From an uncultured Rikenellaceae bacterium (GTDB lineage: Bacteria; Bacteroidota; Bacteroidia; Bacteroidales; Rikenellaceae), in the NCBI GenBank assembly GCA_944321925.1, contig CALUND010000005.1:18286-82285 (forward strand): a stretch of 64,000 nt of DNA, given 5' to 3'. The notes under the pieces were generated by a model. It saw only the letters and a program-made list of their open reading frames with translations. It did not search any database and was not told the origin of the DNA. Both the position numbers and the translations under genes were made by a program. This document shows, in pieces, positions 1 through 9,267 of this stretch (positions are counted from its first letter, which is position 1; every line of letters begins with the position of its first letter).

Positions 1-879
1 GACCATACCACGTTTTACATCTTTCTTGTCGATACCACGCATCAACAGACCTACGTTGTCGCCAGCCTCACCCGAGTCGAGCAGTTTGCGGAACATCTCC
101 ACACCTGTACAGGTAGAGGTCATCGATTTTTCTGCCAGACCTACGATCTCTACGGGGTCGCCCACTTTGATCACGCCGGTTTCGATACGGCCCGTCAATA
201 CGGTACCACGACCGGTGATCGAGAAGACGTCCTCGACAGGCATCAGGAAGGGTTTTTCGTTGTCACGCGGAGGAATCGGAATGTAGCTGTCGACAGCATC
301 CATCAGTTCCATAACCTTCTCTTCCCACTTCGGTTCGCCGTTGAGGGCACCCAGGGCGGAACCACGGATGATCGGGGCGTTGTCGCCGTCGAAATCATAT
401 TTGGAGAGCAGATCGCGAACTTCCAGCTCTACGAGGTCGAGCATTTCGGGATCGTCCACCATGTCGCATTTGTTCAGGAACACAACGATGCGCGGAACGT
501 TCACCTGACGGGCGAGCAGCACGTGTTCGTTGGTCTGAGGCATCGGGCCATCGGTAGCAGCCACAACGAGGATGGCACCGTCCATCTGGGCAGCACCCGT
601 AACCATGTTCTTCACATAGTCGGCGTGTCCCGGGCAGTCCACGTGAGCGTAGTGACGGTTGGCCGTCTGATATTCGACGTGAGCCGTGTTGATCGTGATA
701 CCACGCTCTTTCTCCTCGGGAGCGTTGTCGATCGAGTCGAACGAACGGACGTCGGAAAGGCCCTTTTTGGCGAGAACGGTGGTGATAGCGGCGGTAAGGG
801 TAGTTTTACCGTGGTCAACATGACCGATGGTGCCGATGTTCACATGCGGCTTGGATCTGTCAAATTTTTCTTTTGCCAT
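1..879 (-). CDS. tuf: Elongation factor Tu, 5' part (runs off the window)
   Basis: EF-Tu is the GTPase that delivers aminoacyl-tRNA to the ribosome. The 293 residues visible start [20 protein letters not shown] and carry the G-domain motifs GHVDHGKT (P-loop), DCPGH (G3) and NKCD (G4), followed by the start of domain 2. The C-terminal ~100 residues lie beyond position 1. It is the last visible gene of an operon behind three tRNA genes, the tRNA-Thr/Tyr/Gly-tuf order also known from E. coli tufB. The ATG lies about 115 bp downstream of tRNA-Gly, so expression probably depends on the tRNA promoter and processing of the transcript. Identity is certain; only truncation by the window limits it. Confidence 0.98.
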   Translation of the reverse strand, partial: MAKEKFDRSKPHVNIGTIGHVDHGKTTLTAAITTVLAKKGLSDVRSFDSIDNAPEEKERGITINTAHVEYQTANRHYAHVDCPGHADYVKNMVTGAAQMDGAILVVAATDGPMPQTNEHVLLARQVNVPRIVVFLNKCDMVDDPEMLDLVELEVRDLLSKYDFDGDNAPIIRGSALGALNGEPKWEEKVMELMDAVDSYIPIPPRDNEKPFLMPVEDVFSITGRGTVLTGRIETGVIKVGDPVEIVGLAEKSMTSTCTGVEMFRKLLDSGEAGDNVGLLMRGIDKKDVKRGMV

Positions 880-992
880 AATTGAAAAGTATTTAAAAAA
901 TTACGTTGTTCCGTAAGTGCCCTTCATGCAAAAAACCGAAGCGATACCGCTCTCCTTGACGGAACTGTATCGCACCGTTGCTTCAGTGACCT

Positions 993-1068
993 TGGAGCGG
1001 AAGACGAGGCTCAAACTCGCGACCCTCAGCTTGGAAGGCTGATGCTCTATCAACTGAGCTACTTCCGC
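993..1068 (-). tRNA. tRNA-Gly (TCC)
   Basis: On the minus strand the acceptor stem GCGGAAG pairs with CTTCCGC, the anticodon loop is CTTCCAA (anticodon TCC), and the T arm reads GCGAGTTTGAGCCTCGT. The discriminator is U and CCA is encoded (993-995). It sits between tRNA-Tyr and tuf in one operon. Confidence 0.96.
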
Positions 1069-1154
1069 AAAAACAACCGCGCCGGAAAACTTTTCTTTGT
1101 CGATCTTTTCAGGAAGATCTCCTTAATATGCCTGTTTTCCAACCCGGCTTCTTT

Positions 1155-1240
1155 TGGTGGGAGAGGATGGATTCGAACCACCGAAGGCAGTCGCCAACAG
1201 ATTTACAGTCTGTCCCATTTGGCCACTCTGGTACTCTCCC
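1155..1240 (-). tRNA. tRNA-Tyr (GTA)
   Basis: Class II tRNA with a long variable arm. Acceptor GGGAGAG pairs with CTCTCCC, the anticodon loop is CTGTAAA (anticodon GTA), the T loop is TTCGAAT, and CCA is encoded at 1155-1157. It is second in the Thr-Tyr-Gly-tuf operon. Confidence 0.96.
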
Positions 1241-1346
1241 AAACTTTTCCTTCCCGTTGTGAAGACTTGAGGTCTTTTTTCGGTTTGGATGCGTTTTTTG
1301 GAACGCAGTTTGAAATTTTCTCTTGCCGGGGATAAGCCCGGTTTGT

Positions 1347-1423
1347 TGGAGCCGATGGAGGGATTCGAACCCCCGACCCGCTGATTACAAATCAGCTGCT
1401 CTGGCCAACTGAGCTACATCGGC
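1347..1423 (-). tRNA. tRNA-Thr (TGT)
   Basis: Acceptor GCCGATG pairs with CATCGGC, the anticodon loop is TTTGTAA (anticodon TGT), and the T loop is TTCGAAT. The discriminator is U and CCA is encoded at 1347-1349. First gene of the tRNA-tuf operon. Confidence 0.96.
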
Positions 1424-1448
1424 ATCTATTCCCGCGTATTTGGGGAGG

Positions 1449-1480
1449 CAAATGTAGCGAAAAAATTTCAACGTACCAAA
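1449..1480 (-). promoter_or_regulatory. Promoter of the tRNA-Thr/Tyr/Gly-tuf operon
   Basis: On the minus strand TTTG (1477-1480), a 20 bp spacer and TACATTTG (1449-1456) match the Bacteroidota -33/-7 consensus exactly. The -7 box ends 26 bp upstream of the 5' end of tRNA-Thr. Confidence 0.8.
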
Positions 1481-1702
1481 CTCGGAACGGGAAATTTTAT
1501 TTTTTTAGCCGAATTTATCGAAGAACGTTGTGGTTCACTTTCCTGTTCTGTTACCAGGAGCAGAAAGTCGGCCACAAAAGTACAACTCTTTTTGATAATT
1601 CAAAAGGTTTTAGCCGCTTTTTTCATCATTCGGCAATTGCGTGCTGTTCGGGCCTTGCAAAACTTTCGCAATGGGGTTGCGGTTGGGAGTGACGATGGAC
1701 TG

Positions 1703-1743
1703 AAAACGACAACTGCGACCGAATGGGCCGCAGTTGTCGTTTT
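1703..1743 (-). terminator. Terminator downstream of floA
   Basis: Perfect 15 bp hairpin: 1703-1717 pairs with 1729-1743 around an 11-base loop, with A4/T4 flanks. It lies 22 bp after the floA stop on the minus strand. Confidence 0.85.
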
Positions 1744-1764
1744 GGGGTGAGAGACTGTTCGGAG

Positions 1765-2733
1765 CTATTTTTTATCGTGTTTGCCGATGGTTTCGCGCAT
1801 GGTAGTGTCGGCCTGGATGTTTTTGAGTTTGTAATAATCCATGATGCCGAGGTTGCCGTTGCGGAAAGCCTCTGCGATGGCCATCGGAATTTCGGCCTCG
1901 GCCAGGATGACTTTGGCACGTGCATCTTGCGCTTTGGCTTTGTTTTCTTGTTCGAGAGCGACGGCCATGGCCCGTTTCTCTTCGGCTTTGGCCTGGGCGA
2001 TATTTTTGTCGGCATTGGCCTGATCGATCTGCAATTCGGCGCCGATGTTTTTACCCACATCGATGTCGGCTATGTCGATCGAAAGGATTTCGAAAGCGGT
2101 TCCGGCATCGAGACCTTTGCTGAGCACCACTTTGGAGATCGAGTCGGGATTTTCGAGAACCTCCTTGTGGGTTTCGGCCGAACCGATGCTCGATACGATA
2201 CCTTCGCCTACACGGGCCAATACGGTCTCTTCGCCGGCTCCACCCACCAATTGTTTGATGTTGGCGCGGACCGTTACGCGGGCCTTGGCGATGAGCTGGA
2301 TGCCGTCTTTGGCTACGGCGGCTACGGGAGGCGTGTTGATGACTTTCGGGTTGACCGACATCTGTACGGCTTCGAATACGTTTCGGCCGGCCAGGTCGAT
2401 GGCGGTAGCCATTTTGAAGTCGAGCAGGATGCCGGCTTTCTGGGCCGATACCAGAGCGTGAACCACGTTGGGAACATTGCCTCCGGCCAGATAATGGGCT
2501 TCCAATTGGTTGGCATTGAGTTCGAGTCCGGCTTTCGTCCCTTCGATCATGGCCGAGACGATGGTCGAGGGCGGTACTTTACGCCACCGCATGAGGATCA
2601 GTTGCAGGAGGCTGATGCGTACGCCCGACACGAGCGCCGAAAACCAGAGGCCGATCGGGATGAAATACAGAATGAACCAGAGTAAGATGATGCCTAAGAA
2701 GGCAGCGATCGCCAAGATCGTCCACTGTTCCAT
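1765..2733 (-). CDS. floA: Flotillin-like protein FloA
   Basis: 322 residues, close to the usual ~330 for FloA (YqfA family). An N-terminal hydrophobic hairpin (residues ~5-45) anchors it in the membrane. A PHB/SPFH-type domain follows, and residues ~225-290 form an Ala/Glu/Lys-rich coiled coil ([20 protein letters not shown]). FloA scaffolds functional membrane microdomains. The NfeD gene lies 12 bp upstream, the usual partner, so the two are almost certainly cotranscribed. A strong hairpin terminator follows. Identity is firm from the sequence itself. Confidence 0.95.
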   Translation of the reverse strand: MEQWTILAIAAFLGIILLWFILYFIPIGLWFSALVSGVRISLLQLILMRWRKVPPSTIVSAMIEGTKAGLELNANQLEAHYLAGGNVPNVVHALVSAQKAGILLDFKMATAIDLAGRNVFEAVQMSVNPKVINTPPVAAVAKDGIQLIAKARVTVRANIKQLVGGAGEETVLARVGEGIVSSIGSAETHKEVLENPDSISKVVLSKGLDAGTAFEILSIDIADIDVGKNIGAELQIDQANADKNIAQAKAEEKRAMAVALEQENKAKAQDARAKVILAEAEIPMAIAEAFRNGNLGIMDYYKLKNIQADTTMRETIGKHDKK

Positions 2734-2745
2734 ACGATTTGTCTT

Positions 2746-3207
2746 TTAGTTGAGTATTTTTACGATGATGTTGAAATTGTCGAATCCGGTTACCTCCACT
2801 TCTGTTTGAGGATCGACATAGGTATCGATGCTGCGGGCTTCGAAGGTTTGTCCTCCGACCATTACTTTGCCTGACGGAGCCAGACGGGTGATGGCTACGC
2901 CTCGGTCGCCGATCTTCACCAGGTTGGCGGGAGCGGTTTGCGAGGTGCCGTCGATTTTACTTTTCAGGGAGAGGCGTTGCCAGGTTTTGCTTCTGAGGGA
3001 GAACCATGTGGCCAGCAGTGAAATCGTGGCGACCACGACGATGGCGATGCCCATTCCTCCGGGGCCGTAAGTCGTGTAGGAGAGATAGACTGCGCCACAG
3101 TAACAGGCGAGGGAGCCTATGCCGGCAATCGTGATGCCGGGTAACAGCACCAGTTCGGCAATCAGAAGCAGGGCGCCGAGGATGATGAGTATGGAAATGA
3201 GCCACAT
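2746..3207 (-). CDS. NfeD-like membrane protein
   Basis: 153 residues. Three or four hydrophobic segments occupy residues ~1-75. A C-terminal OB-fold-like domain (KIGDRGVAITRLAPSGKVMV to VEVTGFDNFNIIVKIL) is typical of short NfeD proteins. Short NfeD proteins are encoded next to flotillins and are thought to act with them in membrane microdomains; this is family knowledge. Here floA follows by 12 bp. The long-form protease domain of NfeD is absent. Confidence 0.9.
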   Translation of the reverse strand: MWLISILIILGALLLIAELVLLPGITIAGIGSLACYCGAVYLSYTTYGPGGMGIAIVVVATISLLATWFSLRSKTWQRLSLKSKIDGTSQTAPANLVKIGDRGVAITRLAPSGKVMVGGQTFEARSIDTYVDPQTEVEVTGFDNFNIIVKILN

Positions 3208-3264
3208 GAGCAGAAAAATATTCGATTATTTGGTTATAGGGGATAAAGATAACGAAAAAGAGGA

Positions 3265-4818
3265 TTACTTCTCTGTTTCGACGATTTTTATCTCCATTTT
3301 TTCCGGTTTGATTGCCGTGAGGGCGTTGCGTAATTGTTCGGCTTCTTCTTTCCCCTGGAACGGCCCGACGATGAAACGGTCGCCACTGCGGGCGATGTCG
3401 CGGCCGGCTGTGGTGGTCCGAATGGTGTCCTTTATTGCATCGGGAAGTTCCTCCACTCCGAGCAACTCTACGCGATAGAGCATGGTATCGACCGGGTTAT
3501 CGGAGGGGTCGGAGATGTTCCGATAGTTTCCGTCGTTCCATACCACCACTTCCGGACGGCGGAACCCCATTCGTTTGAGTTGTTCCTGAGCTGCATGTGC
3601 GGCGCTGTCCGAGGAGAATCCTCCCGCGAAGTAACGGATTTTGTCTTCTGCCTTGAGTTGGAAGAGGGGCTCCACACCTTTAAATAGGGTGGGTGTTTGC
3701 GGCGAGGAGTAGGTGCCGAGCAGTATGCGGTAGATGGTGCCCTGGGGGTAGATCTCACAGGCGGGAATCGGATTGTTGCTATTGTACCGGACCGGTTTAT
3801 GCACTTCGATATCGGCATAGTCGAGGAAGATCCGCTCCTGGAGCGTAATGATGGGCAGGTCGATCGAGACGGCGGTGGGAAGAGACTGCATTACGTGTTG
3901 GAGCGAGTCGTGGCTGCGATCGAATCCGAGGATGGAAGCGACGGTCAATTCGAAGTCGGTGACCAGCCGTTTTTGAAGGTAATAGGTTGCCACTTCGTCC
4001 GATGCGAACACTCCCTGGACCGAAGCTCGTTGCTGGTCCATTTCGGAGAGCTTCCGGTTGAATTCGAAAAGCAGATCGGGCCGATTCCCTTTGTCGAGGA
4101 GATAAATATAAGTATACGTTTTGGTGTCGTAGACGAAACTCCAGCGTTGGGTCAGCGAGTCGGCGATGCGGGCATTGACCGCAACCAGCGAGTCGAACTG
4201 AAACTGGATCGCTGCGGCGGAGTCGGCTTGGGAGACCGTGTCGTATATTGTGCGGATCGATTCGAGGGAACGGTTGCCCGCCTCGTAGGAACGGACGAGC
4301 GACAGACACTCTGTTTCGGCGTTTTGCGCCTTGAGTAACGAGGCATGGTCCTCCGGGGAGAGGTGCTCGGAGAAGTAGGGGTTGTTTACGAGCATGGGGC
4401 TTGTTTCGCGCGGAAGGTCTTGGCGATTGTTTTGCTGGTCGGTTTCCGCGTTGTTTTCGGTGGGGCTGGAGTCCAGGTGTTGGACGATCCAGGCCTGTTC
4501 GATGGCGTTGATTTGATCCGTAAGTTGTCCGGCCCGGTTGCGCAGGTCGAATACGGAATCTTCCAGCCCGAGGATACGTGTGGTCAGGTTTTTCCGGTCG
4601 GCCGTATCGGTCCGGAACGATTCGCGGATCTGTGCAATCTCTTCGACCAAAGAGTCGATTTGCCGGTTGAGCTCTCTTTCTTGGGCGAGTAGGGTCATGT
4701 ATTCCGCATTCGTTTCGAGACCCTTGACTCTTGCCTGCACCTGTTGTGCGGAAAGGTTCGTCGGGTTGAAGACGGTGAGCAGCAGAACGACGAAGAGATA
4801 TTTCCTATATTTATTCAT
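3265..4818 (-). CDS. Periplasmic coiled-coil protein with SPOR-like repeats
   Basis: 517 residues. An N-terminal signal peptide (MNKYRKYLFVVLLLTVF..LSAQ) is followed by a helical, probably coiled-coil stretch (residues ~30-200, rich in Glu/Gln/Arg). Two C-terminal SPOR-like units share a YRI/YRVELL...RYFAGGF / RFIVGPF...A..QL pattern. SPOR domains bind denuded peptidoglycan, so a cell-envelope role is inferred. The start was set at ATG 4818, three bases past the trkH stop; the frame stays open far upstream but would run through trkH, which is clearly the real gene there. Tight coupling to trkH suggests cotranscription. The specific function is unknown. Confidence 0.8.
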   Translation of the reverse strand: MNKYRKYLFVVLLLTVFNPTNLSAQQVQARVKGLETNAEYMTLLAQERELNRQIDSLVEEIAQIRESFRTDTADRKNLTTRILGLEDSVFDLRNRAGQLTDQINAIEQAWIVQHLDSSPTENNAETDQQNNRQDLPRETSPMLVNNPYFSEHLSPEDHASLLKAQNAETECLSLVRSYEAGNRSLESIRTIYDTVSQADSAAAIQFQFDSLVAVNARIADSLTQRWSFVYDTKTYTYIYLLDKGNRPDLLFEFNRKLSEMDQQRASVQGVFASDEVATYYLQKRLVTDFELTVASILGFDRSHDSLQHVMQSLPTAVSIDLPIITLQERIFLDYADIEVHKPVRYNSNNPIPACEIYPQGTIYRILLGTYSSPQTPTLFKGVEPLFQLKAEDKIRYFAGGFSSDSAAHAAQEQLKRMGFRRPEVVVWNDGNYRNISDPSDNPVDTMLYRVELLGVEELPDAIKDTIRTTTAGRDIARSGDRFIVGPFQGKEEAEQLRNALTAIKPEKMEIKIVETEK

Positions 4819-4820
4819 AG

Positions 4821-6266
4821 TTATTTCCACCATTTTAGCAGGAAAAGTTGTAGTAGTCCGAATATCTCCAGACGGCCGAAGAGCATCAGCAGCGGACAGA
4901 AAAAGCGTACGAATCCGGGTAGGTTCGCGTAGCTGTTGAATCCTCCGGTTTCGCCGAACCCAGGTCCTACGTTGCCGAGATTGGCGATCGAAGTTGAGAA
5001 TGCGGTCACCAGATCGAGTCCTGCGGCAGTCATCACGACCGTTCCTACCAGAATAAGGAAAAGGTAGAGCACGATGAAGAGCATGACGAAATCGCTTACC
5101 GATTTTTCCTGTACCACCCCGCCCAGTTTGATTCGGAAGATGGCATTGGGGTGTTGCTGTTGGCGTATTTTGGCCCAAATGGCTTTTGCGGCGATGCAGA
5201 CGCGGTCGCATTTGATGCCTCCGCTGGTTGATCCGGCACATCCGCACTGGATGGAGAAGATCATCAGGAGAGTTATGGCGAACGGACTCCAGAGATTGCT
5301 GTCGGCTACGGCGAATCCGGTTGTGGTGGCATAGGTGGCCAGTTCGAACGAACTGTATCGGAGTGCCGACCAGAAGGATTCGTAGCTTCCTCCGAGCCAG
5401 ATGCTCACAGAGATAGCCAAACAGCCTATTATCAAGGAGAGAAGGTAGTAACGCACAACTTCCGACCGGAAAATATTCATGTATTTCCCGGTAAAGGTGG
5501 CAAAGATCAAACCGAAGTGGATGCCCGACAGAACCATGAAGAAGGTGAGCACGATTTCGATCCAGATATTGTCGTAGTAGGCGATGCTGAGATTTTTCGT
5601 GCTGAAACCTCCCGTCGCTACGGTGGACATGGCGTGGTTGATGGCGTCGAAAAAGTCCATGCCGGCCACGCGGAGCAGCAGGGTACAGCAGAGGGTGATG
5701 CCGAGATAGACCGTCAGCAGAATGCGGATGATGGTGTTGGCGCGGTATCGGTAGTTGTCTTTGGCGATCGAAGAGAGCTCCACGTTGGAGATGGTCATTT
5801 TGCTCCGGCCCAGCGAGGGGAGGATGACCAGCGCGAACATCACTACGCCGACGCCGCCCATCCAGTGGGTCAGCGAACGCCAGAAAAGGAGTCCTTTGGG
5901 AAGCGCCTCCACGTCGTTCAGTATGGTAGCGCCTGTGGTGGTGTAGCCCGATACGCTTTCGAACCAGGCGTCGATGAATCCGAACTCTCCGCCCCATAGC
6001 AGGTAGGGGAATGAGCCGACCACGCACGACATGAGCCATGCTCCCACCACGATCGTATAGCCCTCCTTGTTGGATATCTGTTCGTTGCTTCCCACGAAAA
6101 TGAGCGGGAAGGCTCCGATCACGGCTGTGAGGGCGGCCGACAGGAGCAGGGGCTGGAATCCGGAGTCGATGTCGTAGAAATAGCTCACGCCGGCCGACAA
6201 CACCATGAAGGCGGCGTTGAACAGCATCACGATGCCTACGTAACGGAGAACGACATTCAGACGCAT
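4821..6266 (-). CDS. trkH: Potassium uptake protein TrkH
   Basis: 481 residues, normal for TrkH/KtrB. About ten hydrophobic segments include the repeated pore loops with TTGATI, ATGGFST, TTTGFAV and NVGPGF, the four selectivity-filter regions. TrkH moves K+ across the inner membrane and needs a cytoplasmic TrkA subunit, which is not encoded nearby. It lies between the upstream MCP-like gene (12 bp) and the downstream SPOR-like gene (2 bp), an apparent operon. Confidence 0.95.
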   Translation of the reverse strand: MRLNVVLRYVGIVMLFNAAFMVLSAGVSYFYDIDSGFQPLLLSAALTAVIGAFPLIFVGSNEQISNKEGYTIVVGAWLMSCVVGSFPYLLWGGEFGFIDAWFESVSGYTTTGATILNDVEALPKGLLFWRSLTHWMGGVGVVMFALVILPSLGRSKMTISNVELSSIAKDNYRYRANTIIRILLTVYLGITLCCTLLLRVAGMDFFDAINHAMSTVATGGFSTKNLSIAYYDNIWIEIVLTFFMVLSGIHFGLIFATFTGKYMNIFRSEVVRYYLLSLIIGCLAISVSIWLGGSYESFWSALRYSSFELATYATTTGFAVADSNLWSPFAITLLMIFSIQCGCAGSTSGGIKCDRVCIAAKAIWAKIRQQQHPNAIFRIKLGGVVQEKSVSDFVMLFIVLYLFLILVGTVVMTAAGLDLVTAFSTSIANLGNVGPGFGETGGFNSYANLPGFVRFFCPLLMLFGRLEIFGLLQLFLLKWWK

Positions 6267-6278
6267 ATCGACAGGGAG

Positions 6279-7031
6279 TTATTGGGTGTTTCGCGAAAGA
6301 CAGCTTTTGAGTTGAGCGATCAGCTCTTCGATCTTCTCTTTCAGTTCAAAGGTTTCGTCTTTGCCCTCCATCTGCACGTTGAAGGGGGTATTGAACGAGA
6401 GGTAATCTCCGAGGCTGCGGTTGATTTTCACTACGGGTTGTACGTAGTAGAGATCGATGAAATAGAGGAACATGAGTACGACCAGCAACATGACTCCGAT
6501 CGTGATGATGCTGGGCGTGATGGCCCGATAGGCGTTCTTTTCGATGACGAGGGCTTGCGGCGCCAATGAATTTTGCGAGGAGGTCATGTAGGCTTTGACG
6601 GCATCGGTCAAGCGGTGGTAGTTGGTCCCGTACTCGTCGATGAACCATTCGGTATCGCCTTCGATGCTGTGCAGTACGTAATATTTGGCGCTCTCTTCGT
6701 AGCGCTGGTAGGCAGCGGCGATCGAATCGAGTCCTGTGAACCCTTCGGCACGGGCATTGTCGAGAGCGATGGCGAATCGTTCCTTGCCCTCCATGAAGAG
6801 GGTGTCGTAATCGAGGTTTTCGCCCATGAACATCTGCAGCAGCGCGAAGTTCTGCTCTTCGGCGGCATCCAGCATTTCGCGGGCGAGTTCCATGTTGCGT
6901 TGGCCGAGGCGCAGGATGTTTTGAGTCTCGGCACCGATTCGGGATAACTGGAAGAAAGAGACGATGCCCGAGAAGACGAGCAGCATGGCCAGGCTCAGAA
7001 CCCCGATGGTTATTTTTTTACGAATACCCAT
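6279..7031 (-). CDS. Membrane protein with MCP-like four-helix sensor and HAMP-like region, no output domain
   Basis: 250 residues. A first membrane helix at ~8-28 is followed by a helical periplasmic region (~30-165) resembling the four-helix-bundle ligand domain of chemoreceptors. A second membrane helix lies at ~172-192 and a short HAMP-like segment (YYVQPVVKINRSLGDYL) and helix reach the C-terminus. There is no kinase, cyclase or MCP signalling domain, and the stop is followed directly by trkH. It may sense an envelope signal and act by protein contact, or be a degraded sensor. Function unknown. Confidence 0.7.
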   Translation of the reverse strand: MGIRKKITIGVLSLAMLLVFSGIVSFFQLSRIGAETQNILRLGQRNMELAREMLDAAEEQNFALLQMFMGENLDYDTLFMEGKERFAIALDNARAEGFTGLDSIAAAYQRYEESAKYYVLHSIEGDTEWFIDEYGTNYHRLTDAVKAYMTSSQNSLAPQALVIEKNAYRAITPSIITIGVMLLVVLMFLYFIDLYYVQPVVKINRSLGDYLSFNTPFNVQMEGKDETFELKEKIEELIAQLKSCLSRNTQ

Positions 7032-7040
7032 GTCCGTGGA

Positions 7041-8021
7041 TTATTTGGAGGTGAAACGGTATTTATCGGCCTCTTTCCAGCCGCAGAGCAGTTCGGAGAC
7101 CTTCATCCGGCGTTTGCCGGCGGGTTGGAGTTCCTGCAGAGCGATCCAGCCGTCGGCGCAGGCCGCTTCGAGAAGCGTTCGTCCATCGGTCCGCAAGGTT
7201 CCTGCCGGGACTGTGACCGAAGAGGGTGTGAAACGGACGTCGAAGATTTTGTACGTGCCGTTTTCCTGTCCGGAAGCGTCGACACAATCGGTCCAGGCTC
7301 CGGGATAGGGGGCAAGTCCCCGTACCAGATTTACGATCCGTTCGCCGGGGGTATTCCAGTCGATCCGGCAGTCGTCTCGAAAGATCTTCGGTGCGGGTTT
7401 GAGGCTTTGAGCCGGGATGTGTTGCTGACGGATGGGGGTCCAGTTGCCCCGGGCGATCCGTTCTACCGTATCGATCACCAGCCGGCTCCCTTCGATCATC
7501 AATTTGTCGTGAATCGTACCCGCGTTGTCTTCGAGGCGGATCGGGATTTTGGTTTGGCCGATGATGTCGCCCTGGTCGATTTCGCTGTTGAGCAGGAAGG
7601 TGGTGACGCCTGTTTCGGTTTCGCCGTTCATGATGGCCCGGTTGATGGGGGCTGCACCGCGGTATTCGGGGAGCAGCGAGGCGTGGAGGTTGAAGGTGCC
7701 GAGCCGGGGCATGCCCCAAACGACCTCCGGCAACATGCGGAAGGCGATGACGATTCCCAGGTCGGGTTCCAGTGTCCGGAGTTGGGCGAGAAAAGCCTCG
7801 TCGCGCAGTTTCTCGGGTTGCAGGACGGGTAATCCGACCTCCTGGGCATATCGTTTTACGTCGCTTTCGTGCATGCGCTGTCCGCGTCCGGCCGGTTTGT
7901 CGGGCGTGGTGACTACGGCGACGATCCGATAACCCCCCTCCTCCAGTGCGCGGAGGGATTCTACGGCGAACTCCGGAGTCCCCAGAAACACGATTTTCAG
8001 GTCACGGCCTTCCATGGTCAT
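7041..8021 (-). CDS. fmt: Methionyl-tRNA formyltransferase
   Basis: Formylates Met-tRNA(fMet) from 10-formyltetrahydrofolate for translation initiation. 326 residues, typical length. The N-terminal Rossmann-like domain starts KIVFLGTPEFAVESLRAL. The catalytic loop SLLPEYRGAAPINRAIMNG and DQGDIIGQ are present, and a C-terminal OB domain follows from ~210. ATG at 8021 (MTMEGR) or 8015 (MEGR) could start it. It lies 16 bp after ribBA in the same direction. Confidence 0.96.
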   Translation of the reverse strand: MTMEGRDLKIVFLGTPEFAVESLRALEEGGYRIVAVVTTPDKPAGRGQRMHESDVKRYAQEVGLPVLQPEKLRDEAFLAQLRTLEPDLGIVIAFRMLPEVVWGMPRLGTFNLHASLLPEYRGAAPINRAIMNGETETGVTTFLLNSEIDQGDIIGQTKIPIRLEDNAGTIHDKLMIEGSRLVIDTVERIARGNWTPIRQQHIPAQSLKPAPKIFRDDCRIDWNTPGERIVNLVRGLAPYPGAWTDCVDASGQENGTYKIFDVRFTPSSVTVPAGTLRTDGRTLLEAACADGWIALQELQPAGKRRMKVSELLCGWKEADKYRFTSK

Positions 8022-8037
8022 CCGTTTTTTTGTAAAG

Positions 8038-9267
8038 TTAACATTTTTTGCAGAGACCCAGCTTGTGCCCCATTACCTGTTCTTTGGTCTGCAGGTAGCG
8101 GAGGTTATAGGGGTTGGGCGCGATGACGATCGGGACGTTCTCCACGATCGACAGACCGTATCCCTCCAGTCCGACCCGTTTGAGCGGGTTGTTGCTCATG
8201 AGGCGCATCTTTTTGATCCCCAGTTCGCGGATGATGCTCGCACCCACGCCGTAGTCGCGTTCGTCGACCTGAAAGCCGAGTTTGACATTGGCTTCGGCGG
8301 TGTCGTAGCCCTCTTCCTGCAGCTTGTATGCGGCCACTTTGTTGAACAGACCGATCCCGCGACCCTCCTGGCTGAGGTAGACGATAGCTCCTTTGCCCTC
8401 TTTTTCGATCATGCGCATCGCTTCGTGGAGTTGTGCACCGCAGTCGCAGCGGCAGGAGCCGAGGATGTCGCCGGTAGCGCAGGAGGAGTGGACGCGGATC
8501 AGAACCGGTTCGTCTTCGGTCCACTCGCCTTTGGTGATGGCCATGTGTTCCAGACCGTTGCTTTTCTGGCGGAAGGCCGTGAGTCGGAAATGCCCCCATT
8601 GGGTCGGCAGGTCACAAGTCTCGCCCCGTTCGATGATCGATTCGCTTTTGAGCCGGTAGGCGATGATATCGGCGATCGAGACGATCTTCAGATCGAATTT
8701 TTTTGCGATCTCGAGGAGTTGGGGCAGACGGGCCATGGTTCCGTCCTCGTTCATGATTTCGATCAGGGCGGCACCGGGTTTCAGTCCGGCCATGCGGGAG
8801 AGGTCGACGGCGGCTTCCGTATGGCCCGGACGGCGCAGTACGCCTTTGTTGCGGGCGCGGAGCGGGAAGATGTGTCCCGGACGGCCCAGGTCGGCGGCAC
8901 GGGTATCGGGGTCGATCAGGGCCCGGATCGTAGCGGCGCGATCGGAGGCCGAAACACCTGTGGTGCAGCCGTGGCCGAGCAGATCGACAGCGACGGTGAA
9001 CGGGGTTCCCAGCAGGGAGGTATTGTTCTCCTCCATCATGTTGAGTTCGAGTTCACGACAACGGTCTTCGGTGAGGGGAGCGCAGAGTACGCCGCGTCCG
9101 TTGTGGAGCATGAAATTGACGATCTCGGGGGTGATCTTTTCAGCCGCAACGATGAAATCGCCTTCGTTTTCGCGGTCTTCGTCGTCGACGACGATCACTA
9201 CTTTGCCCTGACGGAAATCATCTAAGGTTTCTTCGACGGTATTGAGCAATTTGTTTTGCTGTGTCAT
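8038..9267 (-). CDS. ribBA: Bifunctional 3,4-DHBP synthase / GTP cyclohydrolase II
   Basis: 409 residues, full-length fusion for the first steps of riboflavin synthesis. The N-terminal RibB half has the acidic motif [10 protein letters not shown] (~29-38) and HTEAAVDL. The C-terminal RibA half has the zinc site [18 protein letters not shown] and [10 protein letters not shown]. Its start overlaps the stop of the upstream LptF/G-like gene by ATGA, so translation is probably coupled. RibH is encoded apart at 46.9-47.4 kb. Confidence 0.97.
   Translation of the reverse strand: MTQQNKLLNTVEETLDDFRQGKVVIVVDDEDRENEGDFIVAAEKITPEIVNFMLHNGRGVLCAPLTEDRCRELELNMMEENNTSLLGTPFTVAVDLLGHGCTTGVSASDRAATIRALIDPDTRAADLGRPGHIFPLRARNKGVLRRPGHTEAAVDLSRMAGLKPGAALIEIMNEDGTMARLPQLLEIAKKFDLKIVSIADIIAYRLKSESIIERGETCDLPTQWGHFRLTAFRQKSNGLEHMAITKGEWTEDEPVLIRVHSSCATGDILGSCRCDCGAQLHEAMRMIEKEGKGAIVYLSQEGRGIGLFNKVAAYKLQEEGYDTAEANVKLGFQVDERDYGVGASIIRELGIKKMRLMSNNPLKRVGLEGYGLSIVENVPIVIAPNPYNLRYLQTKEQVMGHKLGLCKKC

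Larger units (their letters stand above)
1424..1764. other. Intergenic region between tRNA operon and floA
   Basis: No convincing gene. It holds the tRNA-operon promoter at 1449-1480 and the floA terminator at 1703-1743. The sequence between them is AT-rich near 1500 and otherwise featureless. Confidence 0.7.

Noticed and set aside
4819..6039. Upstream extension of the SPOR-like protein through trkH
   Set aside because: The frame stays open but this region encodes TrkH with clear pore motifs in another frame; the signal peptide start at 4818 is the real start.
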